A DNA stretch of 64,000 bases from Streptomyces sp. WMMC940 (GCF_027460265.1 NZ_JAPZBC010000001.1:2321501-2385500), one strand, 5' to 3'. Counted from the stretch's first letter, positions 16,613-24,945 are shown. The notes: generated by a model from the letters alone, not told the origin. A program made the numbers and translations.

Positions 16613-17581
16613 ATGCGCCTCGGCCTCTACGTCAATCTCTATGCCGACAAGGCCGATCGGCCACGGATGGCCGACGCGGTGGAGCAGGTCCGCCTCGCCG
16701 AACAGGCCGGGTTCGCCTGGGTCGTGCTGGGCGAGCGCCATCTGCACCGGCCCGGTTACCACGAGGCGCTCACCTCCCTGGCCTATCTCGCCGCGCACAC
16801 CGAGCGGATCGGGTTGGCGACGGCCGGGCTGATCGCGCCGGTCTACCAGCCGGTGTGGCTCGCCGAGACGCTGGCGCACATCGACGTCCTGTCGGGCGGC
16901 CGGCTCACCGCGGGGTTCGTCCTCGGCTACCGGCCCGAGGAGTTCGCCCTGTACGGCACCCGGCCGGAGCAGCGGGTGCCGCGCTTCGAGGAGTGCCTGG
17001 AGCTGCTCACCCGGCTGTGGACCGAGGACGAGGTGACGTTCGAGGGCCGTTGGACCCGGGTCGAGGGGGCGTACCTGTCGCCGCGGCCCGTGCAGGACCC
17101 GAGGCCCCGGATCTGGAACGGCGGCCGGGTGCCCGCCGCGCTGGAGCGCACGGCCCGGATGTGCGACGGCTGGACCACGTCCTTCAACGAGACGGACGAG
17201 GAACTGCCGGAGAAGATCCGCGCCTACCGGTCGTACCCGCAGGGTCCGGCCTCGCTGGGCGCCGAGGTCATCGTCTGCCGTGAGGGGTACGCGGCCGCCA
17301 CCACCCAGCGGGCGCGGGCCGCGCTGGAGCGGCCGCTGCGGGGGCTGTACGACGCGTACGGCGACTGGAAGCGCACCTCGGCCGACGCGGCCCGCTATGC
17401 CCAGCAGTGGGACGACATCGCGGCCCGCTCGGTGATCGGCTCGCCCGGCGAGTGCCGGGAGCGGATCGGCCGTTACGCGGAGATGGGTGCGGACGGGCTG
17501 GTCCTGCGCGTACAGCCGCCCGGGATGCCACAGGCGGACGCACTACGGGCCATCGAGGCGTTCGGGGATCTCGGCGTCTGA
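16613..17581 (+). CDS. LLM-class flavin-dependent oxidoreductase
   Basis: The 322-residue protein is a luciferase-like barrel: MRLGLYVNLY at the N-terminus, AGFAWVVLGERHLHRPGYHE, LSGGRLTAGFVLGYRPEEF and the late IGSPGECRERIGRYAEMGADGLVLRV. Such enzymes use reduced flavin (FMN or F420) for oxygenation or hydride transfer. The GERHL segment matches FMN-type monooxygenases in the group. AAAGGAAGG at 16592-16600 is 12 bases from ATG 16613, which is longer than usual. It is the only gene on its transcript. With the divergent DapA-like gene it shares the best operator of the block, so both respond to one signal. Substrate unknown. Confidence 0.85.
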   Translation: MRLGLYVNLYADKADRPRMADAVEQVRLAEQAGFAWVVLGERHLHRPGYHEALTSLAYLAAHTERIGLATAGLIAPVYQPVWLAETLAHIDVLSGGRLTAGFVLGYRPEEFALYGTRPEQRVPRFEECLELLTRLWTEDEVTFEGRWTRVEGAYLSPRPVQDPRPRIWNGGRVPAALERTARMCDGWTTSFNETDEELPEKIRAYRSYPQGPASLGAEVIVCREGYAAATTQRARAALERPLRGLYDAYGDWKRTSADAARYAQQWDDIAARSVIGSPGECRERIGRYAEMGADGLVLRVQPPGMPQADALRAIEAFGDLGV

Positions 17582-17904
17582 CCCGCGCAGCCGCGCCCGA
17601 CGACGGAAGAGCCGCGTGCGACGGCGCACCGGACGGGCCGGTCCGGCGCGGTCACGGCCGGGAGCCGGTCAGCAGTGCGTCCGTGGTGCCGTGCAGATCC
17701 GCGTGCGGTCCGGCTCGTCCAGGTCGGCCGGCAGCACCCGGCGCAGTCCGGTGCGGGGACCGAGCAGGACGGCGCCCGAACCGCAGGCGATGCGGTTGTG
17801 CGCCCGGGCTCGGTGAGTGACGAGGCACCCGAGGTGACGCACCGTCATACGGGCACCGGGCCGGGACAGCGGGCGGCGGCCTCGGCGATCGTCGCCGGCG
17901 CGGG
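17582..17904. other. Gap between convergent genes, no confident gene
   Basis: This stretch separates the LLM gene from the end of the transporter operon. A 59-codon frame on the minus strand (17669-17848) has no convincing ribosome site. Short GC-rich inverted repeats are present, but no strong terminator was identified. Confidence 0.4.
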
Positions 17905-18801
17905 TCACGACTTGAGTCCGGAGGTGGCGATCGAGTCGGTGAGATAGCGCTGGAGCAGCCCGAAGACGAGCAGGCAGGGGATGACGGTGATGGTCGCTCC
18001 CGCCATGATCTGGTTGATCGCCACGTTCTCCCCCTCCAGGGTCGCGAGTCCGACGGTGAGGGTGCGCATCTCCTCCGACTGGCCGATGACCAGCGGCCAG
18101 AGGAAGTCGTTCCAGTGCCACAGGAAGACGAACACGCCCAGCGTGGCCAGCACGGGCCGGATCAGGGGCACCACGACCGTCGTGTAGATGCGCCATTCGG
18201 AGGCGCCGTCGATCTTCGCCGCCTCGAACAGCTCGTCGGGCAGTTGCACGATGAACTGGCGCATCAGGAACACGGCCTGCGAGTTCGCGAGCGTCGGCAC
18301 GATCAGGCCCCAGTACGTGTCCACGCCGCCTAGTTCCGAGACGAGGATGTAGTACGGGATGAGGGTGGCCTGGAACGGCACCATCAGCGTAGCCAGGAAC
18401 GACCAGAAGAGGACCTCCCGGCCGGGGAAGCGCTTCTTGGCGAAGGCGTAGCCGGCCATGGACGAGAACAGCAGGATGAGCAGCACCGACACCATCGAGT
18501 ACACGAGCGAGTTGACGGCCCAGCGGGTGATGTCGGCGTTCTCCAGGACGTCCGTGAAGTTCGCGAGCGTGGCGCGGGTGACGTCGAAGGCGCCCGGGAG
18601 GGTCCGGCCGCCGGTGGGGGCGAACGCCACCAGCACCATGACGGCGAACGGCGTGACGGTCACGACGGCGACGAGGACGAGCAGCACGGGCAGTCCCAGC
18701 CGGGCCACCGGAGGCCGCGGGGCCCGCGCCGTCCCGGCCGGGGGCGCGGCCGAGGTCCCGGGGGCCGCGGACCGTTCGGCGGATGTGGAGGGGGTCGCCA
18801 T
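17905..18801 (-). CDS. ABC sugar-type importer permease (MalG class)
   Basis: The 298-residue inner-membrane protein has about six predicted helices and the cytoplasmic loop EAAKIDGASEWRIYTTVVVPLIRP, the ATPase-docking EAA motif of carbohydrate-uptake (CUT1) permeases. It is the second permease of a binding protein-permease-permease operon; its ATG shares the final A of the upstream TGA. No ATPase gene is encoded nearby. In Streptomyces one shared MsiK-type ATPase serves many such importers, so the absence is not a defect. The N-terminal 35 residues are Ala/Pro-rich and precede the first helix. Confidence 0.9.
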   Translation of the reverse strand: MATPSTSAERSAAPGTSAAPPAGTARAPRPPVARLGLPVLLVLVAVVTVTPFAVMVLVAFAPTGGRTLPGAFDVTRATLANFTDVLENADITRWAVNSLVYSMVSVLLILLFSSMAGYAFAKKRFPGREVLFWSFLATLMVPFQATLIPYYILVSELGGVDTYWGLIVPTLANSQAVFLMRQFIVQLPDELFEAAKIDGASEWRIYTTVVVPLIRPVLATLGVFVFLWHWNDFLWPLVIGQSEEMRTLTVGLATLEGENVAINQIMAGATITVIPCLLVFGLLQRYLTDSIATSGLKS

Positions 18802-19811
18802 CAGTCCGCATCCCTTCCGATGAGCCTCCGCTGGACGAGCGAGAAGACGAGGACGACGAGGAAGAGGACCAGGCCGACCGCGCTGGCGTAGCCGAAGTCG
18901 AAGAACTTGAAGCCGGAGTCGTAGAGGAAGTACACGAGCGAGTAGCTGGCGCGGACCGGGCCGCCTGCCGTCATGACGTACATGGCGTCGAAGACCTGGA
19001 AGCCGAGGATCGCCTCGATGACGAGGACGAAGAACAGCACCGGCCGCAGCAGGGGCACCGTCACCCAGCGGAAGCGCTGCCAGCCGCTCGCGCCGTCGAT
19101 GGTGGCGGCCTCGGTGACCTCGCGCGGGATGGACTGGAGTCCGGCGAGCAGGATGAGCATGGAGTAGCCGAAGCCCTTCCACGCCGAGGCGGCGGCGATG
19201 GACGGCAGGACCAGGGACTCGCTGCCGAGGAAGTCGACGGGGCCGACGCCGAGGGCGCCGAGGGAGGCGTTGAGCAGTCCGTCCTGGACCTCGTAGATCC
19301 ACTTCCAGATGACGGCGGCCAGCACGATGCTGGTGACGTACGGGAGGAAGAACAGCCCGCGGAAGAAGCCGCGCATCCAGAGCGTGCGGTGGAGCAGGAC
19401 GGCGGTGCCGAGGGCGAGGGCGACGGTCATCGGCACGTACAGGACCGTGTAGACGGCGGTGACGCCGAGGCTCTCCCAGAACAGGTCGTCGCCGAGGAGC
19501 CGGGTGTAGTTCCCGGCCCCGATGAACGTCCACTCCCCGCTGAGCCGGTAGTTGGTGACGGAGAGGAACGCCGCTCCGAGCGTCGGCCCGAAGCGGAACA
19601 CGAGGAACAGCATGAGCATCGGCGCCACGAAGGCGAGACCGGCGAGTGCCTCGCGCCGCCGCAGGATCCGGCTCCGTGACCCGGGGGCGGTGCGGCCGGG
19701 GCCGCTCCGGTCCCCCGGGCGGGTGGCCCTCGCACCGGGCGGTGGGCCGCTCGTTCCGGGCAGTCCGTCACCCTCGTCCGGGGCGATCTCGTCGGTGACG
19801 GTCCTTCTCAA
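18801..19811 (-). CDS. ABC sugar-type importer permease (MalF class)
   Basis: The 336-residue membrane protein has six predicted helices and the EAA loop EAATIDGASGWQRFRWVTVPLLRPV. The first ~55 residues are hydrophilic (Gly/Pro/Arg), followed by LAGLAFVAPMLMLFLVFRFGP as the first helix. It starts at a TTG that overlaps the stop of the binding-protein gene (TTGA), so its translation is probably coupled. A strong ribosome site is not visible, and the exact start within the hydrophilic leader is uncertain. It works with the MalG-class subunit and the lipoprotein. Confidence 0.88.
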   Translation of the reverse strand: MRRTVTDEIAPDEGDGLPGTSGPPPGARATRPGDRSGPGRTAPGSRSRILRRREALAGLAFVAPMLMLFLVFRFGPTLGAAFLSVTNYRLSGEWTFIGAGNYTRLLGDDLFWESLGVTAVYTVLYVPMTVALALGTAVLLHRTLWMRGFFRGLFFLPYVTSIVLAAVIWKWIYEVQDGLLNASLGALGVGPVDFLGSESLVLPSIAAASAWKGFGYSMLILLAGLQSIPREVTEAATIDGASGWQRFRWVTVPLLRPVLFFVLVIEAILGFQVFDAMYVMTAGGPVRASYSLVYFLYDSGFKFFDFGYASAVGLVLFLVVLVFSLVQRRLIGRDAD

Positions 19812-21070
19812 CGCTGACGCGCCAGCAGCTCGTCGGCCTCGGCGGCTGCCGCGTCCAGAGCCGCCTTGGGGCTCTTCTTCCCGGTCAGCGCGGCCTGGAT
19901 CTCCGGGCTGATCAGCGCCATCAGCTGACGCGCCGCCGGATTCGGCTCACCCGGGTGGGTGTGGTTCAGCGCCTCCTGGTACTCCTTGGCGTAGGTGCTG
20001 TCGTTCGGGACCGTCACGTCGGTCCGCGGGGAGAAGAAGCCGCCGGCCTTGCCCATGGACTCGATCTGCGCCGGCTCGACCATGTAGGCGATGAACTTCT
20101 CGGCGCCCGTCACGTTCCCGGACCTGGCGTTGATGCCGAGCCCGCCGGGCATGCCGAAGCAGACCTGCTTGCCGGGCCCGGTGAGGGCTGGGCCGACGAT
20201 CACGTTGCCCTTGCCCCACGCCTTCTCGGCCAGTACGGCGTCGGCGGGTGTGTTGGTGTAGCCCATGGCGACCTGCTGCTTGCCGAGCGCCTGGTCGGTG
20301 AAGAGGTTGGCGTTGTTCATGGCGGACCTCGGCACGGCCCCGCTCTTGTAGAGGTCGACGAGGAAGGACAGCGCCTCGACGCCCTCGGGGCCGTTGAAGG
20401 CGGCCTTCTTGCCGCCGTCGTCGAAGACCTTGCCGCCCGCCTGCCAGAGCAGCGGGTAGAAGCTCATGTTGAGCGAGGCCTCGTTGCTCGCGGAGTAGTC
20501 GAGCGTGGACGCGCCGGCCTGCTTCAGCTTCGGGGCCGCGGCCCTGATGGCGTCCCAGGTCGTGGGCGGCTCCGAGATGCCCGCCTTCTCCAGCAGCTTC
20601 CTGTTGTAGAGCGTGCTGGTGACGGTGTGGTAGATCGGGGCGGCGTAGACCTTGCCGTCCTGGCTCATGGCCTCCAGGGCACTCGGGCGGAAGGCGCTCC
20701 TGGCCTCCTGGATGGCCCGGTCGACCGGCTGGATCGCGCCGTTCGCCTGGTACTGCGGAATCTGGTCGGGCCCCAGCAGGACCACGTCCGGGCCCTTGCC
20801 GCTGCCGAAGGCGGTGGCGAGCTTCTGGTCGCGGTTCTCCCAGGGCAACTGCTCGATGCTGAGGTCGACGCCCTTCTCCTTCGCTTCGAACCCTCTCTCG
20901 ATCCCGTCCCAGTACGCCGCATTGGCCTTCGGATCCATGATCACCGGGTACATCCACACGGTGACCTTCTTGGACTCGGCGCCGCTGTCGCCACCGCATC
21001 CGGCGACCGTGAGCGTGGTGAGCGTGAGCAGTGCGAGAGGAACGGTGGCGCGCTTGAACCCTGTCTTCAT
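19808..21070 (-). CDS. ABC importer substrate-binding lipoprotein
   Basis: The 420-residue exported lipoprotein has a signal peptide MKTGFKRATVPLALLTLTT with lipobox LTVAGC, then a family 1 solute-binding domain (VTVWMYPVIMDPKANAAYW, GKGPDVVLLGPDQIPQY, APIYHTVTSTLYNRKLLEKAG). This class feeds CUT1 importers and usually binds sugars or sugar-like glycosides and cyclitols. GGAGG sits just upstream of ATG 21070. A palindromic operator of the block lies 52 bases upstream of the start, tying uptake to the enzyme genes on either side of the regulator. The ligand is unknown; the co-regulated aminotransferase, aldolase and amidohydrolase suggest a polyfunctional carboxylate or amino sugar. Confidence 0.9.
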   Translation of the reverse strand: MKTGFKRATVPLALLTLTTLTVAGCGGDSGAESKKVTVWMYPVIMDPKANAAYWDGIERGFEAKEKGVDLSIEQLPWENRDQKLATAFGSGKGPDVVLLGPDQIPQYQANGAIQPVDRAIQEARSAFRPSALEAMSQDGKVYAAPIYHTVTSTLYNRKLLEKAGISEPPTTWDAIRAAAPKLKQAGASTLDYSASNEASLNMSFYPLLWQAGGKVFDDGGKKAAFNGPEGVEALSFLVDLYKSGAVPRSAMNNANLFTDQALGKQQVAMGYTNTPADAVLAEKAWGKGNVIVGPALTGPGKQVCFGMPGGLGINARSGNVTGAEKFIAYMVEPAQIESMGKAGGFFSPRTDVTVPNDSTYAKEYQEALNHTHPGEPNPAARQLMALISPEIQAALTGKKSPKAALDAAAAEADELLARQR

Positions 21071-21121
21071 GGGGGCCTCCGGAAGCCCTGGGGACCTGGG
21101 GAAACGAGCGAAGAGCCCGGC

Positions 21122-21143
21122 ACTTTCGGCCTGGGCCGAAAGT
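21122..21143. promoter_or_regulatory. Predicted operator 4 (ACTTTCGGCC TG GGCCGAAAGT)
   Basis: Perfect 10-bp arms flank TG. The core matches the other three operators of the block (TTCGGYCCGGRCC), and the site lies 52 bases upstream of the binding-protein start. Confidence 0.7.
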
Positions 21144-21340
21144 AGCCGGGCAGTTTTGGGCTGTCAATGCTCCCTCAACGCCTGCTCCGCGTGGGGGTGT
21201 TACGCATCGGCCGAAAGGCGTAGTGCGGACGCCGCGGCGGGGGTGGCCGCGGCCGAGCGCGTCGTTCTCCTGGAAGGGCAGTGCACCGCCGGGACCGGGG
21301 AGCGGGTCCGGAGCGGGAGCGGGAGGGCCCGGGAGCGGGA

Positions 21341-21492
21341 GGGCGCACGGTCCGGGTGACCGTGCCGGGCCCCCGCGCCGGAGCGTCCACAGCCGGGTGG
21401 CGGTCTCCTCGGCACCCGCACCCGGGACGAGCACCGGCCCCGGCGCCCCACCCGTAACCCGAAAGGGCGCACGGTCCGGGTGACCGTGCCGG
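21341..21492. repeat. Two identical 28-bp direct repeats, each with an inner inverted repeat
   Basis: Copies lie at 21341-21368 and 21465-21492, 124 bases apart. Each contains CACGGTC-CGGGT-GACCGTG, a 7-bp inverted repeat whose ACGGTCC half resembles the block operator. No gene covers this part of the 497-base gap between the transporter and ku. The rest of the gap is GC-rich with short GGAGCGGGAG repeats. Confidence 0.65.
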
Positions 21493-21567
21493 ATCGCCCG
21501 CACCTTGGACGAGCCGGTCCGGCACCCGTGGCCCGAGGCGGTGCCCCGGCCCGCCGCCACGGAGCTC

Positions 21568-22578
21568 TCAGGACGCGCGCTTCCTGGCGGCGGTCTTCTT
21601 CGCCGCCGTCTTCTTGGCCGAGGACTTCGAGGACGCCGTCTTCGACGACTTGGCCGCGGCCGTCTTCTTCGCCGCCGTCTTCTTCGCCGCCGGTCCGGCG
21701 GCCGTCTTCTTCGCCGCCTCCTTCGACGCGGCCTTCTTCGCCGCAGCCTTCTTGCGCGGCTTCAGCTCCGTGACCGGCGCGGAGACCTCCGCCGCCTCGT
21801 CACCGCGGGCCTCCTTCGCCGCCCGCACGCTGCTCTCCAGTGCGGCCATCAGGTCGATGACCTTGCCGCCGCCCGCCGGCGCGGGCTGGGGCTCCAGTTC
21901 GACGCCCTCCGCCTTCGCGGCGATCAGCTCCTCCACCGCCTGCCGGTAGTCGTCGTGCAGCGAGTCGAGGTCGACGTCGCCGAGCGTGTCCATCAGCGCG
22001 TCCGCCAGGTCGAGTTCCGCGTCGCGGATCGTGACGTCCGTTTCGGGTGCGACCCCCTCCGGCCGGCGTACCTCGTCGGGCCAGAGCAGACCGTGCATCG
22101 CGATCACGTCGTCGACGACGCGGAGCATGCCCAGTCGTTCCCGCCCCCGGAGGGCGAACTTGGCCAGTCCGACCTTCTTGCTCCGTTTGAGGGCTTCCCG
22201 CAGCAGCGTGTACGGCTTGGCCGCGGGCACGCCGTTCGCCGCGAGGTAGTACGCGCCGTCGATCTGGAGCGGATCGATCTCCGAGGCCGGGACGAAGGCG
22301 ACGATGTCGATCGTCTTCGTGGTCGGCAGCGGCAGGGAGGCGAGGTCCTCGTCCGTGATGGGGATCATCGTCCCGTCCGCGTCCTCGTACGCCTTCCCGA
22401 TCTCCGCCTGCGACACCTCCTGGTCGTCCAGCTCACAGACCTTGCGGTACCGGATGCGCCCGCCGTCCTGGGTGTGGATCTGACGGAAGGAGACCGAGCG
22501 GCTCTCCGTGGCGTTCACGAGCTTGATCGGAATGCTGACCAGCCCGAAGGAGATCGCACCGTTCCAGATGGATCGCAC
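21568..22578 (-). CDS. ku: Ku, DNA end-binding protein of non-homologous end joining
   Basis: The 336-residue bacterial Ku opens MRSIWNGAISFGLVSIPIKLVNATESRSVSF and keeps the ring-forming core to about residue 255. The tail (about 275-336) is Lys/Ala-rich with AKKTAA-type repeats, the basic extension that many actinobacterial Ku proteins use to thread or bind DNA. Homodimeric Ku encircles broken ends and recruits LigD; the polymerase and ligase pieces of LigD are encoded divergently next door. The start is GTG 22578 with AAAGGGA upstream. A small palindrome lies in the 49-base shared promoter region. Confidence 0.95.
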   Translation of the reverse strand: MRSIWNGAISFGLVSIPIKLVNATESRSVSFRQIHTQDGGRIRYRKVCELDDQEVSQAEIGKAYEDADGTMIPITDEDLASLPLPTTKTIDIVAFVPASEIDPLQIDGAYYLAANGVPAAKPYTLLREALKRSKKVGLAKFALRGRERLGMLRVVDDVIAMHGLLWPDEVRRPEGVAPETDVTIRDAELDLADALMDTLGDVDLDSLHDDYRQAVEELIAAKAEGVELEPQPAPAGGGKVIDLMAALESSVRAAKEARGDEAAEVSAPVTELKPRKKAAAKKAASKEAAKKTAAGPAAKKTAAKKTAAAKSSKTASSKSSAKKTAAKKTAARKRAS

Positions 22579-22594
22579 GTTTCATCCCTTTCAT

Positions 22595-22606
22595 CCGATA
22601 TATCGG
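22595..22606. promoter_or_regulatory. 12-bp palindrome in the ku/ligD divergent promoter
   Basis: CCGATATATCGG is a perfect palindrome in the only 49 bases between the ku and LigD-polymerase starts. It is AT-rich for this genome and may be an operator or the overlapping -10 elements of two divergent promoters. Confidence 0.5.
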
Positions 22607-22627
22607 GATTCATGGGATTCTCATCGT

Positions 22628-23512
22628 ATGACGCCCATCACCGAGGTGGAGGGGCGGCGTCTGGCCCTCAGCAATCTGGAGAAGGTGCTCCATCCGGCCA
22701 CCGGGACCACCAAGGGCGAGGTGCTGCACTACTACGCCACGATCGCGGACGCGATCCTCACGCATCTGCGCGGCCGGCCGCTGTCCTTCCTCCGCTATCC
22801 CGACGGCCCGGACGGCCAGTTGTTCTTCACCAAGAACCCGCCGCCCGGCACCCCCGACTGGGTGGAGGTCGCCGAGGTACCGCGCTCCTCCCGCGAGACC
22901 GGCGAGCAGGTCGTCGTCCGTGACCTGCCGTCCCTGATGTGGGCGGCGAACCTGGTCGTGGAGTTCCACACGCCCCAGTGGAAGGCGGACCGGCCGGCCT
23001 GGGCCGACCGGATGGTCCTCGACCTCGACCCAGGGGCTCCCGCCACCGTCGTGGAGTGCTGCGACGTGGCGCTGTGGCTGCGGGAGCGGCTGGCCGACGA
23101 CGGTCTGGACGCGTACGCGAAGACCTCCGGCTCCAAGGGCCTGCACCTTCTGGTGCCACTGGAGCCGACCCCGTCCGACGAGGTCTCGGCATACGCCAAG
23201 GGCCTGGCCGTGGAGGCCGAGGCGGAGCTCGGGGAGCTGGTCGTGCACCGGATGGCGCGCGCCCTGCGGCCGGGCAAGGTCTTCGTCGACCACAGCCAGA
23301 ACGCCGCGGCCAAGACCACCGCCACGCCCTACACCCTGCGCGCCCGCACCGAGCCGACCGTGTCCGCACCCGTCACCTGGGACGAGGTCGAGGGCTGCGG
23401 GTCGCCCGACGACCTGGTCCTCCGTCTGGGCGACGTCCCGGCGAGGCTCGACCGGTACGGGGACCTGCTCGCGCCCCTGGCCGACCCCGCCGCGGCGGGC
23501 GCGCTGCCGTGA
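22628..23512 (+). CDS. ligD: LigD-type polymerase/primase domain protein
   Basis: The 294-residue protein is a free-standing LigD polymerase domain of the archaeo-eukaryotic primase superfamily. Visible are MVLDLDPG (catalytic aspartates), TSGSKGLHLLVP and VFVDHSQN. It fills gaps and adds ribonucleotides at broken ends during end joining. In Mycobacterium this domain is fused to a nuclease and ligase; here it stands alone, and its stop overlaps the GTG of the ligase gene (GTGA). ATG 22628 is used rather than upstream in-frame starts that would run into the ku promoter. No phosphoesterase domain is present in this locus. Confidence 0.93.
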   Translation: MTPITEVEGRRLALSNLEKVLHPATGTTKGEVLHYYATIADAILTHLRGRPLSFLRYPDGPDGQLFFTKNPPPGTPDWVEVAEVPRSSRETGEQVVVRDLPSLMWAANLVVEFHTPQWKADRPAWADRMVLDLDPGAPATVVECCDVALWLRERLADDGLDAYAKTSGSKGLHLLVPLEPTPSDEVSAYAKGLAVEAEAELGELVVHRMARALRPGKVFVDHSQNAAAKTTATPYTLRARTEPTVSAPVTWDEVEGCGSPDDLVLRLGDVPARLDRYGDLLAPLADPAAAGALP

Positions 23513-24441
23513 CCCCCGCCCGGGGGGCCCTGCGGCCCCCGATGAAGCCCGCGCTCGCCGAGCCGGTGGCCACGCTGCCGCGCGGTGAGGGGCTGGCGTA
23601 CGAACCGAAGTTCGACGGCCACCGGATGCTGATCTTCAAGATCGACGGCACGGCCGTGCTCCAGGCCCGTTCGGGACGCATCGTGACCACCGCCTTCCCC
23701 GACCTCGCGGCGGCAGCGCTCGCCCTGCCGGACGACACCGTCCTGGACGGCGAGGTGGTCGTCTGGAGCGGAGGGCGGATCGACTTCGCCGCCGTGCAGC
23801 GCCGGGCGGCCGCCACCGCGGCGCGGGCCGGGCTCCTCGCCCGCCGGATGCCCGCGTCCTACGCCGCGTTCGACCTCCTCGCGGAGGCCGGCGAGGATCT
23901 CCGCCCCGCTCCGTACGAGCGGCGCAGGCAGCGGCTGACCGCTCTGCTCGACCCCCTCGGGCCACCCCTCCAGCCGGTGCCGATGACCACGGACCCCGAG
24001 GTCGCCGCGACCTGGTTCGAGACGCTGCCGGCGGCGGGGATCGAGGGGCTGGTGGTGAAGCACCTGGGCCGGCCGTACCGGGCCGGCGCCCGCGACTGGC
24101 GCAAACTCCGCCACACGGATGTGCACGACGCGGCGGTGACCGGCTTCACCGGCCCACCGGCCCGCCCGGCCGCACTGGTCCTGGTGCTCCCCGACGACGA
24201 CACCCCGGTGGTGTCCAGCCCGCTGCCGCCCGCCCTGCGCTCCCGCGCGGGACGACTGCTCGCGGGCCGCGCGGCGGAGCACCGGGAGGGGGCGCCCCGG
24301 ACGGCGACGGCGATCGGCATCGGCGAGGTGCCGTACAGCGCGGTGGAGCCCGGGCTGGTGGCCGAGGTCGAGCGGGGCACCACCCGGCACACCGTCGTCA
24401 CGGTCCATCGGCTCCGGGACGACCTCGTCAATCAAGTTTGA
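23509..24441 (+). CDS. ATP-dependent DNA ligase (LigD ligase domain)
   Basis: The 310-residue protein is an ATP-dependent DNA ligase. The nucleotidyl lysine lies in YEPKFDGHRMLIF, followed by DGEVVVW, IEGLVVKHLGRPYRAG and DWRKLRHTD, then an OB-type domain. It seals ends held by Ku and processed by the polymerase encoded just upstream. The start is a GTG overlapping the polymerase stop, so the two are translationally coupled. Its last codons (GTCAATCAAGTTTGA) carry one copy of the TCAAGTTTGA motif that is repeated in inverted form 30 bases downstream. Confidence 0.93.
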   Translation: MTPARGALRPPMKPALAEPVATLPRGEGLAYEPKFDGHRMLIFKIDGTAVLQARSGRIVTTAFPDLAAAALALPDDTVLDGEVVVWSGGRIDFAAVQRRAAATAARAGLLARRMPASYAAFDLLAEAGEDLRPAPYERRRQRLTALLDPLGPPLQPVPMTTDPEVAATWFETLPAAGIEGLVVKHLGRPYRAGARDWRKLRHTDVHDAAVTGFTGPPARPAALVLVLPDDDTPVVSSPLPPALRSRAGRLLAGRAAEHREGAPRTATAIGIGEVPYSAVEPGLVAEVERGTTRHTVVTVHRLRDDLVNQV

Positions 24442-24472
24442 CCAAAGGCTCCGTCGGGGATACGATCTCCAT

Positions 24473-24488
24473 TAGTCAAACTTGACTA
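24473..24488. promoter_or_regulatory. Palindromic operator TAGTCAA-AC-TTGACTA
   Basis: Seven-bp arms flank AC, just before the NTF2-like gene. The inner TCAAACTTGA is the reverse complement of TCAAGTTTGA at the end of the ligase gene (24432-24441). The size and composition resemble operators of MarR-type regulators; no regulator gene is adjacent. Confidence 0.6.
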
Positions 24489-24513
24489 GCTTCGCCTGCA
24501 CGAAGGAGCGTGT

Positions 24514-24945
24514 GTGCCCCAGCTTCCCGACACCGGGTATCTCCCGACCCCCGACGAACTCGCCTCGATCCAGGCGTGGTTCACCGAGTACGACACGGCG
24601 GCAGCACGCCGCGACATCGAGCGGATGGCGGACATGGCCGTCTTCCCGCTCAATCTGGTCAGCGACGACTCCTCGGGCAGCGGCGCCGCCGCCCAGTGGG
24701 ACCGCGAGCAGTTCGTCCGGACCATGACCCAGGTCATGGGGGACGGGTCCGAGGACATCGCCTTCGAGTCGGTGCGCACGCCCGTCTTCCTCGGACCGGC
24801 GATGGTGGTCGTCTTCACCGACTCCACCATGACGGCGGGCGACACGACCCAGCACCTGCGGTACGCGGACGTCCTGATCAAACGGGACGGGCGGTGGGCC
24901 TTCCAGACCATGCTGCAGAGCGGCTGGGGTGACAACCTGCGCTGA
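24514..24945 (+). CDS. NTF2-like/SnoaL-fold small protein
   Basis: The 143-residue protein has the cone-fold pattern of the NTF2/SnoaL group: an N-terminal helix (PDELASIQAWFTEYDTAAARRDIERMADMAVFPLNLV) and curved strands ending in DVLIKRDGRWAFQTMLQSGW. Members are ligand-binding proteins or small isomerases and cannot be assigned further without a match. AAGGAG precedes GTG 24514 by five bases. A TTGACT palindrome sits 26 bases upstream, so expression is probably under a dedicated repressor. No pathway partner is adjacent. Confidence 0.75.
   Translation: MPQLPDTGYLPTPDELASIQAWFTEYDTAAARRDIERMADMAVFPLNLVSDDSSGSGAAAQWDREQFVRTMTQVMGDGSEDIAFESVRTPVFLGPAMVVVFTDSTMTAGDTTQHLRYADVLIKRDGRWAFQTMLQSGWGDNLR

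Noticed and set aside
17669..17848. 59-codon minus-strand frame after the transporter operon
   Set aside because: No ribosome site and no match to a family; kept only as part of the gap description.
21600..21780. Repeats at the left end of ku as a separate repeat locus
   Set aside because: They are explained by the Lys/Ala-rich tail of Ku in frame.
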